From NCBI GenBank assembly GCA_035041965.1, contig JAPYMA010000772.1, forward strand, positions 186,001 through 250,000: a DNA stretch of 64,000 nt, read 5' to 3'. Below, piece by piece: positions 49,801 to 61,900 of this stretch; the stretch's first letter is position 1, and every line of letters begins with the position of its first letter. The DNA is from Anisakis pegreffii. Lineage: Eukaryota; Nematoda; Chromadorea; Rhabditida; Anisakidae. The translations under genes were made by a program, and so were the position numbers. The notes beneath the pieces are model-generated. The model was not told the DNA's origin. It saw only the letters and a program-made list of their open reading frames with translations, and did not search any database.

Positions 49801-52800
49801 CGATCAGTATCAATTGGGAAAGACGAAGGTTTTTATTAAGAATCCTGAATCGGTTCGGTTTTGTTTAGCTGTTCATTTTGTCTTTCAGAAGATATCACAG
49901 CCTTTAATATGTGGAGTCTGCTACGAATGTTTATGTAGAGTGATACTGCCTTTCGTTACAATAAATTTTATTTGAATAATGATCCATGATGTACGTTCAC
50001 CTTCCTTGAGAACCGTGGAAATGATTTTATCAGCCTGATTCATTAGCTTTTGCGTTCTGCATCAGTTCATTGCATACCGTGTTGTTGACAACTTGAAGCT
50101 TTTCCTCCTGGAAGAAACGCGCGAGCGAATGTACGATGGTTACGCGCGGACGATTCAGAAGGCATTCAGAAGATTCAACGCGAGGAAACAGTACATGAAA
50201 GTGAAGGTGAGTTTGTGGAAATAGTGTCTATCTTCAGCGTAATTACCAGAAAAAATCCCGTTGTAAGGGTCATTACTTTGGTTTATTGAAAATGTGATTA
50301 GAGAAATGATGAATTTTGCTGTATTTGAGGATAACGTTCCGAATTTTTCATATTGGAAGGTCGTAACGTTGTGGTTAATATGTGCCTTGCTGTGTTTAGA
50401 TGCCAAACAGTTATAGATTTGATTTAAATAAAAGAGAGTAATAAAATGTTTACAGCACTTCTAGGGCTTATTTGATCTAGTGCCGACTTCAAAATTTTAC
50501 TGCTTAGTCTCAAGTTTGAGCGTCTCAAATCTATTTTTTCGATTTCAGCAGGAAGCGTGCGATTTGTTATATGGTCACAAAGAACGTCGTAGATATTCGT
50601 TGAATAGAAATTTCGTTGGTGATTACATTGGTCTTGAATATTGTCCAATGTTACAAATTCTCGCTGGAAAGAGAGAACGCATCATGTTTGCGGCTACAGT
50701 CAGTAAATATGACCGACGATTCAGGGTATGCAGGCGACTCTTGTAGAGAGAAACAGTTGTTTTGACGTGAATTCTATTCATCGTAACGAAGTTGTGGCTG
50801 CAATCAAGAGAAAACGATGCAGATTTGCGTTTTGAATTGAGAATGACGATGCGATGAACAACAGTTAAAATTATCAAAGTGAATTTGGAATTCAGGTTTC
50901 GAAGTTGGACTTGTTGGTGACATCGAAGGAAATTGTACTGATTGGCCGCGAAGTCGTCAAGAAAGGGAACGAGAAGGGCAAAATTGTTGAGGTTATAGTC
51001 GCTCAAGTTTCGTAAACGTTCAGATCTCATGATCGTCGAACAGATCAGATTAATATTCTGAACGATCACTTATATTCCGTCTGCTTAGCACGTTTTGTTA
51101 TATCACTGCAAACGCTTGAGGAGAGTATAAAGGTCATGTAAGCGAAAGTATTCGAATGACTTTTTATATAGAAATCATTTGGAAATATCAACAGGTGGTG
51201 AAACGCAGGATTGGTTATGGTGAGCTGTTGAGTGTCGGTCTCAGTCCTTATCAAGATAACTTCTTTGTGCTCAATGTTCGAAATTCTCATACGTCGCTTT
51301 TGGAGACACCGCTTAAAACAGAGTTTGTAACTGTTGTAAGGTGAGTGATATTGACTGAGTCAGTTCAGCGTTGTCACCAGCAAAACATAATTGAATTTAC
51401 ATCGTTTGTTTGTTTTTGGTGACTGATTGCTGATTTTGTGTATGCATCAAACAGTAATATGGGAGTCAGTTCTTCCTCCATTCATCCTTGCAGCCCTTCA
51501 AACCTCATGAGAAGAAGGGGAACGGTCGACCATTATTATATCAGTCACAATCCTAGTCATCAGCTAGTAACGTTATCTGTGGCTAAATTGACGTTTTCAG
51601 CAAGCAATATTCTCAGTTCACAAACGGTGCAGTTCTACATCTGCTATTTTGTAACTCTTATCAAATTATTTTGAAAAAGACTCGTTTCGGCGGTGGCGTA
51701 AGAACAGTAACATTTTCGAATAATCCATCGTGCGGTGATGGTATCAACTTAGTGTCGAAAGGAAAAACACTTTTCGTTTCGGTTGGTCCTGGCTTATCGA
51801 ATACATCGAGTAAGTTTTATATGACGGTAGTCAACATTCCATATAAGTTTACTTGACGCCATCAGATTTCAATAGATGTGTTTGGTGACTGTTCGTATAG
51901 CACTGCTAAATTGAATGTTTTATTTATTTGCGTTTGCAACATCATCAAAATGAAAGGTATGTCGAATGCATCATGGTCGTATCGATCAATGACTGTTCTT
52001 ATTTCTACCAGCATTCATAGCGACATGGGCTTTTAAGCATTTTGAAAGCTCCAAATGTGTTTGCAAAGAAACTAAACATCGAACTCTACACTCAGTCTAA
52101 TGTGCAGTCATATCTATGCTCATTCTAGAACCAAGTGCTGAAAGACCAACGATTCCCAACCATAAACGAATACCAACGAAAAGCACTCAACCGCATCGAG
52201 CGGCTCCTCAGCCGATGCGAAATCACCCACCTCCTGCCTCGTCCAATCGAGTATATCCCCAACCAACAAATGGAGTTATTGAAATGAATAACAATACTCT
52301 TCGTGACCAAACCGGAACACCGTCAGCGTTTGTTCAGGTTTGCTTTTGACAGTGCCTGACGCCGATTTTATAACACTCATTGCTATGATCACCCTTCAAC
52401 CAGTCACTGTTGCTTTTCAGCCTCAGCCACTCAGAAAACCAAAACCTCCGTTAAAGCCGAAGCTAATGCCTTTGGTAGAGGCACTGTACCAGTATGATGC
52501 ACAAGATACTGATGAGCTATCATTTCAAGTGGGTCAAAGGTTCGAATTAATCAATAAAGGTAAGATAAGATACTGCCATCTTCAAAATTTATTTTCACTT
52601 CATGTACTGGAATTAAGCAATGTTAAATGATTGCATGTGTGCGTTTAGATCAAGCATTGCATAAGTAATCGTATCATTGCAACCTTAATGTTCTGCTTTG
52701 AAACTGAATGCAAAAAGTTCCATAAAAAGATGGAATGAAACGAGTCTCCTCTTTTCTTATTTTCAGACCCCTCGGGATGGTGGCAAGGTCGAATGCGTGA

Positions 52801-52843
52801 CCGAACTGGTTTGTTTCCGTCCAACTATGTGAAGGAATTGTGA
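43836..52843 (+). CDS. Class I long-tailed myosin (MYO1E/F type) with IQ, TH1 and SH3 domains
   Basis: Twenty-six exons: 43836-43838, 44107-44235, 44740-44882, 45187-45316, 45624-45767, 45990-46098, 46386-46489, 46776-46905, 47233-47424, 47512-47632, 47754-47911, 48024-48181, 48402-48487, 48682-48763, 49166-49272, 49422-49584, 49772-49852, 50099-50206, 50549-50725, 50896-50991, 51195-51340, 51494-51626, 51680-51809, 52129-52337, 52421-52559, 52767-52843; 1084 residues. The motor has P-loop GESGAGKT (107-114), switch [10 protein letters not shown] (159-167) and switch II DIYGFE (386-391). One IQ motif follows (about 698-715), then the TH1 membrane-binding tail, a proline-rich TH2 segment and a C-terminal SH3 (about 1031-1084, [15 protein letters not shown] to GLFPSNYV). 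Length and order match vertebrate MYO1E and probably C. elegans hum-1, actin motors in endocytosis and cortex dynamics. The ATG-only first exon and the exon at 51494-51626 are the least certain parts. Confidence 0.95.
44539..44581. repeat. Short iterated TATCGATAGTC-like motif in myosin intron 2
   Basis: Two to three close copies of a 13-bp unit containing the palindrome TATCGATA. The flanking word TATTGAAATAATAG occurs on both sides (near 44530 and 44608). Minor local duplication. Confidence 0.6.
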
Positions 52844-52972
52844 TTTGACTCATTCGTGATTTAATTACAATATTTTGCCATTTTATCTCAAATGTGATTG
52901 ATTTGGGATGTGAAATTCAAAGTGATAAGACTTTGAGTAGATTATGCTCAAATACCATTCAACTATCGAAAA

Positions 52973-53090
52973 GGGACGTTTTGGCGTCGCTGTTTCAGTG
53001 TCGACTTTTGCTCAGCCCTAAAGGGAGACTAATCTGAAATATTTGCTCTGCACCACTTGACGCACTGAAATTGTGGCTCCAAAACGTCCC
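52973..53090. repeat. 118-bp unit bounded by 28-bp inverted repeats
   Basis: The left arm 52973-53000 starts GGGACGTTTTGG and ends TTTCAGTG. The right arm 53063-53090 is its inverted copy, with 23 of 28 positions matching; the outer 12 and inner 8 bp are exact. It lies 130 bp after the myosin stop codon. It could be a miniature inverted-repeat element in the 3' flank; no clear target duplication is seen. Confidence 0.75.
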
Positions 53091-53825
53091 GTACTTTTAA
53101 CTTATTAATAGTGAGGTCCGGAATTTGAATTTAAACAAGGTGGGCTGATTATGCGTATGGACGTTGAGCAGTGCTTATTTTCGCTTCTGCCAGTATCAGT
53201 TTGTTTGTAACGACCACTGGTCGTTGATGAAAGAGTGCTCCAGAAATGGGAATAAATTTTGCTCGGACACTTTACTTGCCATCTAAAAGGTTTTTCATAT
53301 GCGTTGGTTTTCGTTTTCGCACACCTAGTTGTAGCTAGTGTCCCTTGGGTAACGGGACAATTTCGTTCCGTTCCTTGAAAAATTCGTTTTTCAACTTTTT
53401 TGTCGGGGTCCTCCTCCCCTGTCTGTTTTGCTCCCCGATGGGGTCCCCCCAAGCCAGAAAGTTACTCCCCGACGAACAATTCTTGTAGCATGTTTGCTGC
53501 GAAGTGGTTTGATAGAAATACATGTATTCTGAAATCATCAGAATTAAGCGTTGTAGAGTGCAAGTGTCCTTGTATATTTTTGACTGTGAATGTAAATTTC
53601 ATGCAACTCGCGATGTCTGTTTTATGCAATGTCAATAAAATATCAATTCAACCGTTGTTAAAAATGAAGTAAATCAGTTTCAACTTTGCAAAATTGTCAA
53701 TGCACGATTATGTGCAAATTGAAATGATAATTTCTTGCTCATACATCGAAATGTTTCCGTTTGTGGCACTGTCTAGATAATTTTGTTCATTCTTAACGGA
53801 AAAGAGCTGCGATGTGTTAGTGCTC

Positions 53826-54050
53826 CATATCGTCGTTCTCTTCTATCTTCAAGCACCAATATTTAGGTGTCCATCGCGTGGTGCACTTATGACAGATACT
53901 GCGTCCATCATGAATATTTCCATCGCAGAGGTATTTCGCATATCTCAATCAGCTCATTCGGATTTTGCGTAGAAACGCTATACGGTAACGCATGCTGGCG
54001 AGTGACGCAGCATGTTTCCTTGGCTGCTTTATGAGGGCCCATGTAAAGCA
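53826..54050 (-). pseudogene. Possible broken minus-strand coding fragment with a cysteine-rich end
   Basis: On the minus strand one frame reads MGPHKAAKETCCVTRQHALP and continues to NELIEICE, then a second frame continues as YLCDGNIHDGRSICHKCTTRW and ends IEENDDMEH before a TAA. A one-base difference in an AAA run separates the two frames, or an acceptor (GATTGAG) just before the second frame makes it a 3' exon. The CxxC/C spacing suggests a zinc-binding piece. No family is recognised. It could be a decayed gene or transposon fragment. Confidence 0.3.
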
Positions 54051-54651
54051 TGAGCATCCGAGTTGACTAGTATGGGGTGTTGTTCAGTGGATAAGTATCT
54101 GAAGTTTGAGCGTAAGTGGAACCGTAATGCTACGTTCAATTCTGAACTTGAGCAGCTAGACTGAACTTTCGAACTGTCAAGCCTTCTCCATCAGTCGGTT
54201 TGATTTGGTATGGGAAAGAGGAGAAGAATCAAGAATGAAGAAATAATGAGTTTATTCGAAGACTTATTCAAAAGTTGTGCAGAAGACCATGATAGTCGAT
54301 CGAAGGTCAGCCGGCAAAATCCAAAGAATTTCGAAATTCGCAATGCTGATCGACTTTCAACCGAACTGAAATTTCGTTCGGATACCATCACTAGTTTATT
54401 ATATCAATAATACTAAGTCAAATAATACTCAGCTAAATCAAATCAACTCAAACCAAACGTCGTAAAGGTTTAGGATTGCAATGACGGAATTATTCTCCTA
54501 CTGTATCAAGCAGTGCATATCTGTTTTGGATTTCTGTACTCCAAAAAAAAAGAATTCTGTAGTCATATTTTAAAACGCTTCTCTTTTAAGCGTTGAATTT
54601 GAAACATACAAATAAAAGTACTCGTCAGTGATTTTTGCATTTATTCCAACG

Positions 54652-54729
54652 AAAGCTCTACAATTCAACAGACTTATTTGAACGCCCCAGGGAGGGCGTT
54701 CAAATAAGTCTGTTGAATTGTAGAGCTTT
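54652..54729. repeat. Perfect 36-bp inverted repeat with 6-nt loop
   Basis: Arms 54652-54687 and 54694-54729 are exact reverse complements (starting AAAGCTCTACAATTCAACAG) around a CAGGGA loop. The word ACTCGTCAGT occurs on both sides outside the arms (about 54620 and 54736). This is compatible with a duplicated target or a small duplicated flank. Confidence 0.93.
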
Positions 54730-57700
54730 ATGAACACTCGTCAGTTGATTAGTTACAAAAAAAAGTGAACTGAAAGATGGCAAAAGATAATCTTCCAAGC
54801 ATTTGCATCTAGCCTTCTGATCTGGTCAATATTTCGTGACAACATTCACTAATTGCGCGCAAACTTGACTATCCTCTCTCGTTCACTTCAATTATCTATC
54901 GGTCTCTTTAAATTCCACATTTATTGAGTGCATATGTGCATAATTTGCTAACATTTTTCAGCCATCCCACTGCTCAATGACTTTTCTCAACAATTTTTCT
55001 TTTGTTTTGCGATTATCATTGAAACTTCCTGGTTGTCTTGAGTTTATCCTTCCTGTTTGTGTTGAAACGCTTTTATTGTTGTACCGGAATCTTGACTTTC
55101 AAATCTCTATTCTGTGATTCATGTTCCAACTCAGTTATCATTTTTCAGGAAATAGTGAGCAAAAATAGCATGATGTCATCAGTGTTGCTTCATCTTTCGG
55201 CATCACTGTTGCTTTATTGCCTGTTTGCAATCGTTTTTAAATGATGGGATTGAAAAACGATCTCATGATATAATGCCGATCCGAATGGTCAGCATTTTGT
55301 AAGGACTAGTTGCAATAGAAGTTCGTAATGTTGTGCTCCAAAATGAAAAACTCATTGAATGGTCGTATGGAAAAGTTTTTCCTCGGATGTGAGTTATCTC
55401 GTTGCTGACGTGAATACTCTTTAGAATGTTCAACTATTTGTTTCGCGTTTTTTTAACGACGGCTTCCCGCTGACCAAGTTTATTTAAGTAGGCACCTTCA
55501 TTCGTTCACGCAAGTTAAGCTCCCTGCCTTAGTTTCATCCTCCATTTATTTATTCATTTCTCAGGATCTAATCCCTGCTTTCTTACGATGTTCATATTTT
55601 ATGCTCACATTTGAAGTATTATCCCTTAGCAGCCGTATGAGATCATTGTAATTGCTGAGTAACCTCATCCTACCATTAGTTTCACTGGTGAATGTGACAA
55701 ATTTTCTCAGTACTGAGCGTCATCAACGTCTTTAAGAACAGCGATTTGCACTTTCAGTTTATAATACGTAAGAAACAAGCGAGTGAATAATGCTCAGACT
55801 TAGCACATATCAGTGACCATTTTTTTATTTATTCATGTATTATTGTTCCCCTTCTCCTTCTTTATAGGCCAAAGGTTCATCCTAATTCTCAATATAGGAT
55901 TTGGTTGTTGCAAAAATTATTATGTTATCGTGCTACTTTGATTAAGTGCCATTTTACTCTATAAACTGTATCACATTCAGTGGTTGTTGTTAGGTCAGGC
56001 TTCAGTGCTTATGGCTGAGTTGAGCTTCTTGTAAATATCTGTTTGAAATCCAAATTGATGCAACTTCCATTAAAAAGATGTGACAATTGTGTAAATTAAA
56101 ATTTATTTGAGAATTGCTGAGTTACGCTAAATAGGTTCAGTTTTCACTACTTTTGCTTAATCAAATTCCGTTTTTCTTTGCGCGCATCAAAATTATCTGC
56201 AAATCTCAGTGATCATGAACATGAATGCCTTTCATGCGTGTTGTTTGCCGTTTTTCTTCACAACACAAAATATACTGATGGTGTCGCATGATAGCGAACT
56301 TTTCGTGATAATCATTATTAATAATATTTTTGCTGATAGAATTGTAACACGTCGGTCAGTGTTTTGCATTCGTCTATCATCACGTCATTTATCCAAATCT
56401 TACGTACAGTCGTTTACCATCACATCATATATTCAAATCATATATTTATTTACACCTCAAATGCCTCCTTATCAATTCTTATATCTAATACACATATATA
56501 TAGCTCAAATGCCTCTTATCTTTCCTCTAATCAACGCACATATAGCATAAATGCTTAAATAAATTCCTCTCCAAAATATACGCCCTTTTAATTCATTCAT
56601 TTATGATTCAGTTATTATCGTTGTTGCTAATATAGATCGGTCCGTTACTGCTGTTTCTGTGAACTCAGTATATCCCGTCCAACTTGTCAATATTGTTACG
56701 AATTAGAATATTATTCGTTCATCGATTATTGTTATTGTTTGTGTGAAATATATTCTCTGTTCTGCTGTTGTCACTGTTGCTCACACAGTAATCCCGTCGT
56801 CAGAAAGAACACAATCCAATCCAACCTAATTCACTTCATTCGACAAATCCAAATCATCCAATTCCTCTTTTTCTTCGACAGATGGTATCGATTCGTTTAC
56901 ACTCAAATATTGTTTGACAAAACTCATCAAAGCCCGGATTTTATTTTGTGTTCACTGATTTTAAGTATAGCAAAGAATTTTGCGACTAGAATAAACTGGC
57001 TAGCCAATTGATCAGAATCGATTGCAATGGGAAAGAACCATTAATGACCATTCATTCGTGTCTTACGCACTGCTCGAATACACAAGACGTAATCCTTCAA
57101 TCAAAATTAGCGAATTTTTTCAATTTATTCATGCTCGAATACGCTAAGCGTTATCATCAGTTTACATTCGTTTTCAGGAGTATACTAGCGAATGTATTTT
57201 ACGATATTTTGTTTGCATATCTGTGTTAACGGACAAATTTTGATTGTTTTCAGACATTTTGTTTCTTTGAATTTCTCAAATTTTGTCTATTGTTTTCAAT
57301 GTCTTATTGTTTGAATGTCCCAAACTCGATATGTGCTTCATATCGGAAGAAAGTAAATAAGTTAAACTTTCATCCATAAGGACAAGTGCGAGTGCTGACT
57401 AGTGCGTTGTTGTGCGTGGACAGTAGGTCCTCTTGAGTGATTCGAACGGCACACTTTTCCGTTTCAGAGAACTCATATAACTCGACGTTGATATTGTTAT
57501 TGAGTGTCACCGAAATTATGATTAAACATCTTGAAATGAAACGAACATCATCGCTGTTCAGTGAATTGCTGGTGTGTGCTAATCAGTATCACCATCAATG
57601 TGATGCACCGTTATTCATCAGTTTTGTTGTTGAACACTGCATGATGATTTTTTGGTGATTTGTCTAGCAGGGAATTGTTGAATGGGATGTGATAAGAGAG

Positions 57701-58983
57701 CTGCTTAGTGAATGATTCATGCGGTGGTGAGAAAATTATTTTCTTAATGTGGTTTGCTGAGTAAACGATGATTTCCTATGGGATATGACTGAATTGGGCT
57801 TGTTGATATGAATAAAACGCCGGCAGTTTCGATGCGTTAATGAGTTTCTGGATTTTGATTAATTCCCTATGAATGCTCGCGAGTATGAAGAGTTTCTCCA
57901 TCAACACACATACTCACGCACAAACTCAGTTATTCAAGAACTATTCCGAAACGTTTCCTCAAACATCAGTTATGCATATTCATCAAATTGTCTAAAAATC
58001 AATTCTCCTCAGCAAACATGTTACCATATGATTCTTTTCCGCATTGTTTTCGTGATAAAATTGAGCTGAATTTGCAGTAATAAAGGTTATTTTACAGAAT
58101 TTAATCAAACAAACATAATTAGAGCATACCAAATAGATATTCATCTATTATGTGACATGTAAATGAAGCGAGAAGGACGGATGAATAGAAACGTATGCAT
58201 CCAAGCTAGACAGCATTGAATTATCAGCAATTTCAATCCTCTTTTGTTTCAACATTTCGTTCCTTATATTTGTTTTCCAACAACACCCAAAAGTACCGCA
58301 TATCACGTGCTTTTCTGAATATTCAGCTGATGGTTTTATAGGCTATTGCATTCTCTTTTCCAGTTTGAATACTTCTTTATTGTCTTTCTGACAAAACGTA
58401 GTTTCGTAGATGAATCAAAATTTTCAATTGTTTTCGTCGAACTCCTTATCGGAAATGGCAAATTTCAAGTTGCTTCGTTATAAATGCGGAGGCGATTGAG
58501 TTGAAACGAACGAATGTGTGAACTTATTCCAGTTTACACATTCATTGAATTCTAATAAATTTGGATGCGCACGGAACGATGTCATCACTTTTATGAATTA
58601 AACGCTTTTATGAATCATTTTAGCATTTTTAATGTGCACTGATTCACTGCTCGGGATATCCACCGTATTTTAAACGTACAACTGTGCCAATATTGAATTC
58701 CATCAGATTCTTGTACTTTTCTAAATTGCTTTATAGCCTCCTTTTTGAGGTGGCAATCTCGCAAAGGATGCCGCATTGATTCAGTTCATGGCTCAGTGGA
58801 GAATTACAGAACAATTACTGATACGAATAATATATTGAATCTATAAATTATTTCTACTTTTTGATTGTGTCTCTCACTGAGAATGCACTCTTCGAAGCAT
58901 TGTTGTCAATGTTGAGAGAACTGGAACGTTTTGCCGAACAAAGCGTTCATTGACGAAACGTGTAAAGTGCATGAAGCAAAACG

Positions 58984-61900
58984 ATGGAGAATTCATCCGA
59001 AAGCTACGATATGAGTTGTGTGGATTCGTCGTTGGATATTGCATTAGAGTTCAAGATCGGTGAGTTGTTCGAAGTGAGTTGGATGGCAATAAATGCCGTT
59101 GCGTTAGGAAAGTGGCATTTTATTTGCTAATTTGGTATTGTTGCATATTTTCTGATGTGGAAAAATAGTGTTATAATTTCTTCATTCCAGGTCTTTTAGT
59201 CGGCTATTCATTGGTAGCTGTTTTTTCGTTACTCGGTAATGTGTCTGTGCTAATCGTCGTTGCATTTCGGTCCGAAATGCAAACTGTCACAAATCTATTC
59301 ATCGCGAGTGTGTCGGCAGCTGATATAGTGAATTAGTTTAAAACCTTTATGTCATTGAATAGTAGAGTAACTTGAATTTTGTATGTTCATGACAATGTGT
59401 GATTGTTAATTGGTTTATTTTGGTTCATTCTGCAACGAAAACTGAACGAGATAACAAATATACGCAGAACGAAGTCGAGGTTCCATGAAAAAAACACTTC
59501 ATTCACAGACTCAGTTTCTGCTGATATTTTCCTCAATGTTATCCGATTACTCCTCAATGCGGTGATATCTCAATTCACTTGTCAATATTTACTTCAATCT
59601 CAGTTGATCACCGCCGTCTCATTATGGTCAACTCCGTTATCGTATTATCGAACCGTTTGGGAATTCGGTCGCTTTATGTGTTATGCAGTTTATGCTGTTC
59701 AGATGAGTTGATTTCTTATTAATGCGCTCTTTCATTAGATTTCATTTTGCGTATGCCCCTCTCACCGACACGTCTTACGATTAGTTGCATTTCTCGTGGA
59801 TTTTTGCTGCTTTTATTTTAATACCATTAAGAATCGTATGGAAATGAACACTGTCATATCTATTAAAACGAGTTACCTTGAGTTGTAACGACCGATGGAT
59901 GCGCACTATTGTAGTGTTGTTGTTTGTGATATTAGTAGATAGATGAAGGAAGAATATTATCAGTAGAAATAGGTGGGGGATGGGGATAGTTGGGGAGTAG
60001 AATAGGATATTATAAGTAAAGGTAGATAAACGAAATTGAGGGATTGGTAGACGTTTCGGTGTGAAACACCAGCTTCAGTACCTTTTGAATGTTACACAGA
60101 GTCATGGACAATGATTGCGTACCCTGCGTAACATTCAAAAGGTACTGAAGCTGGTGTTTCACACCGAAACGTCTACCAATCCCTCAATTTCGTTTATCTA
60201 CCTTTACTTATAATATCCTATTCTACTCCCCAACTATCCCCATCCCCCACCTATTTCTACTGATAATATTCTTCCTTCATCTATCTACTAATATCACAAA
60301 CAACAACACTACAATAGTGCGCATCCATCGGTCGTTACAACTCAAGGTAACTCGTTTTAATTGATTATCAAAACGCGCATAAGCTCACACATTTATCATT
60401 ACATTCACTGTCATATCTTGATGCAATTTGTGATTATTCTTTATCGCATTCATTTCAGGGTGCCTCATTGATGTGGTCACCGCTGACACTGGCTGCAATT
60501 GCAGTTGACCGCTATTTGTTGGTTTCTTCACCGTTCAAAAAACAAATCAACAATCGTACATGTTTCCTTATAATTTGTGGGATTTGGTTTGGAGCATTGC
60601 TTGTCCTCACTCCGATGCTCAGCCATGTGCATTACTTTGACGTCGGCGAATGCTATCAGGTTGTTATCGCTTTAGGTTTACCCTCCTTTTCTGTATCTAA
60701 CATCTTGTGTCTTTCTCATTCGTGAATATGGTTTTGTTCTGCGATCAGTGGTCGTAGTAACCATGGTGAGTGCTGACTCAAGCATGATCTCCATTACATT
60801 TAGTTAAAGTATGAAAATGTGATGGATTTGAAAAGTTTGATTTTCTTATCTGATGATGAAATTTGAGTGACATTCGGGATGCGTTGCAGAAAAAAGGATA
60901 ATGTTTTCCTTCCGTTCGAAAATCGAGACGTTTGCGTCTCTCTGCAAACAAATTTGATTAATCAATTATTCATTACCGCAAATAATGACATCATTAAACG
61001 AAAAATATTGCTATTGAATTTTTTGCATTTACCCTTTGCGAATTATTCGCTGAATAAGCCGTCAGTATGAAGAAGCGTAACGGCTCAGTGTATAAGTAGT
61101 ATAAGAATAATGAGGGGAGCGAAATGAGATATCAGCATGAGCAACCTAAGTTTGAACGGCACGTCTGATGATGGCAGAGAGTTGATTCAGTTCGGTACGT
61201 ATATGAGGTGAAGTGGGAAAAGAATTCATTATTGAATAACAGAATGAACAAAATTAATTTTGAGTACTGTGTGGAAATATGGCCAGACGAACGAGTCGTT
61301 CGTTTACTTTACGGACTAACAGTGCTTACGGTTCGGAGTGCTCTACCACTTCTTATAATATCGTTTTGTCACTGGCGAATCGCATGCATCCTCAGACAGC
61401 AAACCGTACGGCTTCGGACGATGCGTTCTGCGAACACGTATTTTTTCACATGATTTCACTGCATGCCGCTTTATTTGTTCAGATTGTGAACGTTTTCTCA
61501 ATTGATAGTGAACACAAAATGTTGAATTGCCCTTTGTAAAAGTTCAGTCTAAAGCTGAGCCGTTATCTACGCAGCTATTATGCACTTTCACTGATTCGAG
61601 ACTTCATCATTTTTTGCCTATTCCTGATAACAAAGTGCAGTGTTTGAAATTCTGAGCAATAATCGTTCTGACTAAAAATTCTTTTTATCACTTCTCTCAA
61701 TATGCTTGTTCCAATGAATTCTCATTTATAACAAATAGGTAGTGCAATAAAAACGCCATCGAATGAGCTGAAGACAGCTAGAAAATCATTGGCTGATTAG
61801 CTGCTATAAAAATTGTTTCTTCCACTATTGCGCCTGAAAATTTTTAAGAAGACAACGAGTGCATTTCAGAATACGTTTTCAAGTCTGTATCGGAGAGCGT

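Larger units (their letters stand above)
52844..58983. other. Six-kilobase gene-poor interval
   Basis: Beyond the inverted-repeat unit, the possible minus-strand fragment near 53.9 kb and the 36-bp palindrome at 54652-54729, frames are short and unconvincing. One hydrophilic 67-codon frame at 54210-54410 (starting GKRRRIKNEEIM) could be an exon but stands alone. The stretch 55.0-58.9 kb is very AT-rich and shows no recognisable gene. Confidence 0.45.

Noticed and set aside
53105..53452. 115-codon minus-strand frame in a locally GC-richer patch
   Set aside because: No motif, and an overlapping frame on the same strand. Possibly degraded repeat DNA, but not supported as a gene.
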